This document shows positions 57,731-64,000 of a stretch of 64,000 bases of DNA, one piece after another. The first letter of the stretch is position 1, and the number at the start of each line of letters is the position of its first letter. Both the position numbers and the translations under genes were made by a program. Where the stretch lies: NCBI GenBank assembly GCA_037349315.1, contig JBAIAC010000040.1:16820001-16884000 (forward strand), written 5' to 3'. The DNA is from Chelydra serpentina (lineage: Eukaryota; Chordata; Testudines; Chelydridae). A model generated the notes under the pieces. It did no database searches and had not been told where the DNA came from. It worked only from the letters and a program-made list of their open reading frames with translations.

Positions 57731-58509
57731 CAATGGGTCTGCATGGTGCAACCGGCCTCTTTTGCTATTGAGCTGAACCAGATGTGAAGGTTGGACATGC
57801 CATGAAGGGGTGTACAAATGTGCACCACCCCCTTGTAGAGAGGGGAGCTCTGGGAGATATTTTCAGTGCTTCCCCCTGGGCAGTGGCTTATGGGCATGTT
57901 GATAGGTTCTCCCATTGCTTCAAAGGAGGAGGAGTCCTTTGGGCAGCTGAGCTCTGAGCCATGTGATTATGCTGCTGCTTTTCACCGAAAGCTGGTTCAG
58001 GCTGCCTATTCAGTGCTGAGCCAACTTGTTGATCGGTTAGGAGAGTGACTCCCACTAACTGTGGTGTAACTTTCACGGGGACTGTTAGCTACCCAACTGT
58101 CTCCAAACAGCTTAAAAGCCTCTTGTTGGCATCTGTTCATTTTTTTTAACTACTCATGGCAGATCACTGACGGATACACTAGACGTAGGCATTGGAGCGG
58201 TACTAATGCAGTAGAACAGGAAGATGTGCGCAGATACAGTGATAGTATATACCAACCCAGCTTTGTACAAGGACAAACACCCATCTTCAACATGACAAGA
58301 AACACAACCTCAGTTACTAGAAAAAAATGGGTGTATTGATGATTTGGACAAGAATATTTTGAATTTATGCCCTGAAAAGAGGACGTTTCAGCCTCTGTAC
58401 ACCACACACTGGACTAGCAGCGGTCTTCGAAATATTTAGGTCAAAATGTTCAGACCTAAAATTAGCCTAAATCCATATTCAGAAACAAACAAAAGTTTTT
58501 GGGTGTCAT

Positions 58510-58858
58510 CAAAGCTGGTTGAAACATGGTAAGTGTATTACACGAGAAATTTTGAAGTAAAAAGAATATTGAGAGGACTGGAAAATTTTCAGGACATTTT
58601 TTGTTTTCCAACAAAAATTGTCCTAACTTTTTTTTTTTTAAATGAGAAAAGTTTTGATGGCAAATCTCCCCTCCCCTTCCTCTCTCCTTTCTACTTTGTC
58701 CCTCCCTTTTTCCGGGGCAGGGAAGGAGAACACGGCGTTCTTATTAAAAAGCAATGTCAACCAAAATGAAAGTTGTTCTCAACAATTTACATTTTGGGCA
58801 AATACCTATTTTTTTGTTGGGGAAAGAAAAAGTGTATGAAAAATTTCAACCAGGTCTA
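58510..58858. repeat. AT-rich MITE-like element
   Basis: CAAAGCTGGTTGAAA at the left and TTTCAACCAGGTCT at the right are imperfect inverted ends like those of the 24560-25019 element. No target duplication is seen. Confidence 0.6.
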
Positions 58859-61800
58859 AATAAAAACGTGTTAAACTAAGAAGAATCCTGTTGGCCTTAT
58901 GAATATAAATGGATTCTTTTAATTGAGGATCTGGGCAGATTTCCTTGTCCAGTGCTTGCTGATCATTTTATCTCTCTTCTAAAAGACCTTTCAGATCCCC
59001 ACTCTGTGATTCCCTGGAAAGTGACTCCCAAACCAGAAGGCCAGAAGAGCGGAAAACGTAAGCACTTTATCCTCATACGTGGCTCAGCACAGATGCACCC
59101 CTAGGAAGGGTAGCAGGTTTGGGGCCTTTGTTTGGACCCCACAGTGTGACAAGCTGCCCATTAGAAGGGCACCATGGAGTGTGAGTATGGGACTGTCTGG
59201 CTGAAATGTTTCAGTCCTTTTAATTTTAGGAAAAGTTTTTTTTTTTTTTTTAAATGTAACATTTCATTTAAAAATAGAGGCGCTCCAATAAATCAATCCC
59301 TCCTCTATCCTCTTTATAGCTCTGCTTTTCCAAAAGCTTGCAGCTGGAAGCCTCTTTATCTCACAGGGCACAGATAACGATGTAATTATGAGCTCAGATC
59401 AATGGCTTTCGTTCCACAGGTGCCTAGCCTAAAAATAACGGTTATCCTTTCGCTTGTGTGCGTTGCTCTGCTCCCCTCTCCAGCTGGTGGCTCGAAGGGG
59501 CTGCTGGCCTGGTGTAGTGGGGTTGCGTCACGGGGGCTGGAGACAGCTGGTAGGGGTCACGAGGCATGGACGGTTTCACCCCACTTAGTTGGCTGCAGCA
59601 CACGCTCCAGCCACAGGCATTCAGAGCTCTGCTGGAAGGCCCTCAGTGCCCTCCTGGCCACCGGGAAACCTGGGTGGGAGCCATATCCCAAGCTGTGTGT
59701 CCAAACAGAGCATTCACTTAGCCTAGCCTGGGTTCTCACTGCTCATCCTACAGATAAAGGCTCCCCCCAGTGCCATTACCGGGGTCTAAGGTTTTGAATG
59801 ACACCAAGTCAGCAGGCCTAATTATAGTGGCCTTATTGCCATGCACAACAATGGCTCCTTTGGAGAGAGTTTTGACTCTACCAAGGGTATTAACAAGGCT
59901 GGTCAGCAATGCATGGTAACCATGCCCCTGTCTGTATGCAGATTTAGATTTTCTGACTCACTGCATTCCTTAGAGTGCTGAGGTTTTCAGCTTCCCTGGT
60001 GCTTGTTTACTGCAGGGTTACGTTAGGCTCCCAAGTACCAAGGGCTCTCCGGTGATCTCTAGCTATAACAACCTTTCTGCAGAATGCCTCTCCGCTTTTC
60101 AAGTGCGGCCTCCGGATTCCCTAAACAGTAATGGGTTAGAGCGACACGGCGTGTGAAATATGGAGCCACATTGGAGTAGCTGTGTGGGTTTCTAAGACTT
60201 TCTCCAAATCCAGCGAATAAATATCGGCCTTTTTTTGTGTTTTTATTGCATGCTGCATAATGGAAATATAACTTATTGCCATCAGGGAGCGGAGCGTTGA
60301 GCAGCTTCCGTAAATTCTAAATTCCAGTTGACCGCATATGCATTTAAACAAAAATACAGGAGATGCTGCCAGCGAACAGTGAGCCTAATTGGAATATGGA
60401 ATGGAGTTTTTTGATTAATCACATGCTGAATATTAATTGTGCATTATGCTGATTTTATTGTAAATACATTCAGGGTACTCAGCATGTGTACCTGGCTCCA
60501 GATTATAGGCTCTGAATAAGAAATGGTCTAAACACTGCAGTATTAGTAATATTCCCGGATTAAATTTATGGGGCTTGGCTTTTTCCCTTCCTCCTTGGAG
60601 AAAACAACCTTTGAAATCTCCAGAGAACAATACGAAACACGACTGACTGCTTCAGAGAAGCTATATGATCAAATTATTACTAGCTGTGTTATGGTAGTGC
60701 AACATATTGGCAAAATACATGTATCCTTGCTATTGGCTAGAGCACTAGAGGATAACAGCTCACTACTCATGAGCGCACATGGAACTACTCCTTTAGCACA
60801 AATGGTAGAGGTCTATAGTGCTTTGGTACTAGTGATCCTGGGGTCAAACCCCGCGGGTCAACCCCAATGAGGGGCCCTGTACAATTGTCTACTAAAAGAC
60901 AGTCCCCGCCCTGAAGGGCGTACAGTCTAGATAAAGGCAAGACATAACAGCTGGGTATGGCCACAAGATAAGTGCAGTGGTAATAACAAAACCTGATAAC
61001 TATGCATCTAGCAGATCTACACAGTCCTGAATTTCTAATATTAGTCAATCGTTAGCGGGCAACAAATAGCATTTAATTATAAACGTACAATCAAGTCCTG
61101 ACTCTTCACTGAGCTCCTCGTTGAGACAGTGAAATCTTGACTAAATTGCATCTCTCAGATCCTAGTCGGTGCAAAACCTCAAGGAAGGTCTTGTTTACAC
61201 CGGGGCAGCTGCACTGACACAAGCCATGGTAGAGTCATTGGCTACTCCTGCAGCATGCAGCATGGGGCAGAGAATCTTCTTTACAGTCCCAGCCAGGCAG
61301 ATATTGCTCTCGCAATTATTAAAACGTAGCCCCTTCCAGGTTCCACTGACTGTGCCGATAGCGTCGTTTAGAGGCTAATTTTTAAAAACGGCGAGTAAAA
61401 AGAGAACAGTGCTGGATCCGAGGCTGGGACAGGAGAGGTGTGCTGAGCTCAGCTGAGTTCATCAAAGGGCGACAGGTTTCTCCTCTGGTTTTCAGTTCTG
61501 ACATATGGCATTTCCTGTTTGTTTTAATGGCGAAGCTGGCAATAGATCAATAACAGGGCATACTGGAGGGACAGCACTGTTACTGTCTAGAGGGCGATCC
61601 AAACACACCTGAATTTTGGGGTGCTTGCAGCATGGCTCTAGATGTCCATGCTGTGGGAGCTCATCTTTCTTAGAAACATTGATTTAAAAGGGTCAAAGTG
61701 AGAGGTGCTTTTTCAATCCTTATTTAGCTGAAACCTCCATTGAGTTCAGCTGAGTTTGCCTAAGGAATGAGTAAAAGACGGAATCAAGAACCAGGGGATT

Positions 61801-64000
61801 GGCCCCAGGTGTCTATATTTATACAAAGGAGAGATCAGACCAAGCTGGCAGAACTGACTCAGCCATAGAATATTGTAGCCTATAGTCATCTTAATGGCGT
61901 TAATGCTAAGTGTGAATGGATCACTGCAGAACACTCCAAGTGTTCTAGCAGGAACGATGAATGAAGCTTGAAACAGTTGCTGGGCTTGGCTGAGAAGTTG
62001 CCATTGTAGTGGTCTAAACCTTTTAGGTTCTTAACCTGAAGAAGAGCCGTAAAACCTTTTGGGTTTTGTTCCTCCACTAGTCACAATGACCATTCATGGA
62101 TGTAGGAGTTTAAAGGGGATCAGGTAGCCCAGGGGATACAAAACCATTCACATAGGAATGGACAAGATGACCTAGGTTGTCTTTGCTCTCATACAAGAGG
62201 TTCATGTTTGGAACTGGAAGAAAGAAAATCCGGCTTGACACTTCTCTCTAAAACCCATTCAGTCAGAAATTAAAATGTGAGCCTCTGTTTAAAAGGGAAT
62301 GTTGGAGATATTAATTAATAGGCATCGCCACAGGTTGTCTTAATTAACCAGATAAGGTTCAGCTTCGGTAATTAGAGGTCAGTTAGGCAAAGCTGAACAG
62401 CGGATTGTTATCTAACTGATAAGAGACTTGTTCTATGGAGACCCATGTTGTTGTTATAAACCTCACTGTCAAATGAAAAATCTTGTTGTTGTTACAAATA
62501 GAGAGTATTTGCCTTTCAAATTCCAGATGCTCCACCCAGTTGTTCCTGGTTGGTTATGACAGGCAGGTGGGACTTAAAGGGATGGAAGCTTGAAATGTAG
62601 AACATGGGAGCTGCACAGCATATCTTTAAAGCCCTGCCCCTTCCTCACGGAATGAATTGTTGGTGAGTTTTAGACCTCTACAGAACCACGCCCTGATCCT
62701 GCAGACACTTAGGCACGTGCGTCAGTTCAGGCACATGAGTATTCCCATTAAAGTCAGAACCCAGTGTGCTTGATTCCACCATCCTTTTGGAGTAGCTCTG
62801 TTATTGGGTTCTGTTTGTTCTTGAAACATTTGCTCTACCCATGCAGCAGCTTGCTACTTCTCTCCGGCATGTTTTCAAAAACCAGCTAATCCAAGCAGAG
62901 TTTAATATGCACTGGTGGTCATGCAGGCAGTCTAGCGCATCCAGCATGGAGCTATGTACTCGCAACACAAACTGCGTAAGCCACAGACAGCACGTTTCAG
63001 CTGTGCTGTTGGCAGGCCGAACAGAGGGGAAAGCATCACAGAACATAGTCCAGAAATGTTTCGGAGGGCTAATTATTTGACAAATGCATTGCGCAGTCGT
63101 TCTCAGCCTTAATCTTACTTCGCTCCCCTCCCCCAGCTACTTTCCATCTCCCGCACCCTCGTTTTGCACCAGGGGGTAGGGCAGAGTAGATGAGACGCCA
63201 AGGCTGAGCGCCTACGGTTGCTTTAAAAGCAAGACTCAAACTCAGGCAGTGCCCCTCCTTGTTCAGTGCCCAGGCCAGGGGAAGGGGACCCTAGCTAAGT
63301 ACAGAGAATCTGGGCTCAGGGCTGTGATGTGAAGGCATGCAGGTAGGAGGCTGCTGCTATCACCTTACCCAAACATGGGCCCCGAGGTGGGGCACGAGGG
63401 ACCCAGCTGTGGTATTTTCCGAGGAGCCCAGATTCCTGTTAGCCGATGCCGCCAAGGGCTAACAAAAATGACAGCTATCTTTCGCAGCTTTTCCTCCCCA
63501 CTTTCCTCATTTTTTGCACCCCTTTCATTTTGTGTCTTCCTGGCGTTCTGTGAAAAATTAGAGTTTGGTCATGTTCTTATGTGTATTATGGTAGCACCGA
63601 GTGGCCTCAACTGAAATCACAGCCCCATTGTGTGTGGCGAGACAGTTCTTGCTCTTTAGCATCCCCTGCCTAACGGCCAGAGGAGGGGAGAAAGGCCGTG
63701 TTAGCCCAGTTCACAGATGGGAAAATAAAGGCACGGAGAAGCTGAGTAGGCCTGGCTCACTCCGGAAATCTGGGGAAGAGCCAGGAATTGAACCTCGGTT
63801 CCACTCACAAGCCTGTCCTGCCTCTCTAGGGTGGTCAGGATCCTGTGCTACTGGCAGAGATCTTCACACTCTGATCCCCGAGCTGGTCAGAGCGAGAGGG
63901 TAGAGACAAAACTCGTTGAACTCCGTGGGGAAGTCCATTGACTGTCTTAAAAACAGAGAGGGATTTAACTGGACTCCGCAAGGCGGTAGGGAGTGGAGCT
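58859..64000. other. Intergenic, no recognised gene
   Basis: No gene recognised. It contains a 63-nt exon-like segment (58995-59057), old repeat phrases near 62690-62770, and a MIR-like fragment (63690-63880). The rest appears to be unique neutral sequence. Confidence 0.5.
63690..63880 (+). repeat. MIR-like SINE fragment
   Basis: CAGTTCACAGATGGGAAAAT followed by AAAGGCACGGAGAAG, then GAGCCAGGAATTGAACCTCG, match the MIR core and 3' part. Confidence 0.65.

Noticed and set aside
59402..59797. 131-codon frame with a signal-peptide-like start
   Set aside because: The downstream part has no cysteine pattern or family similarity, and no promoter or splice support is visible.

Overview
The window is vertebrate nuclear DNA, most likely from a turtle (probably a cryptodire). 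It carries tRNA-derived SINEs whose 3' ends match CR1 tails, several 5'-truncated CR1 LINEs, and many short DNA transposons with terminal inverted repeats (TIRs) and 8-bp target-site duplications (TSDs). Coding sequence is a small fraction and is broken into short exons with consensus splice sites. There are no bacterial operons, CRISPR arrays or phage genes.

Positions 2806-35107 hold the 3' two thirds of one plus-strand gene, RPH3A (rabphilin-3A, a synaptic-vesicle Rab3/Rab27 effector). I place fifteen coding exons, and every junction keeps the reading frame. Six phase-1 exons (2806-16091) encode the disordered Pro/Ala/Ser-rich linker. Four exons (18494-25318) encode the C2A domain. A 57-nt exon (26500-26556) encodes the C2A-C2B linker. 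Four exons (27787-35107) encode C2B and the C-terminus. About 534 complete codons are present. The N-terminal Rab-binding zinc-finger part must lie upstream of the window. The 3' UTR probably ends just after an AATAAA at 36411.

One intron has a GC donor (23753). One linker exon (3316-3423) is a frame-neutral cassette that I do not recall from the canonical human protein.

From about 36.4 to 64 kb I recognise no gene. The stretch holds more inverted-repeat DNA elements, CR1 and ancient SINE fragments, and possible LTR-type sequence around 55.5-57.7 kb. A few isolated exon-like segments are listed only as weak candidates.

The most distinctive feature is the layered transposon record. A solo LTR sits inside a SINE (TSD GGGCC). 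One hAT-like element sits inside another (both with 8-bp TSDs). A CR1 tail sits inside a hAT-like element. Another hAT-like element carries a 51-bp minisatellite that creates long false ORFs in several frames. I found no new multi-gene system.
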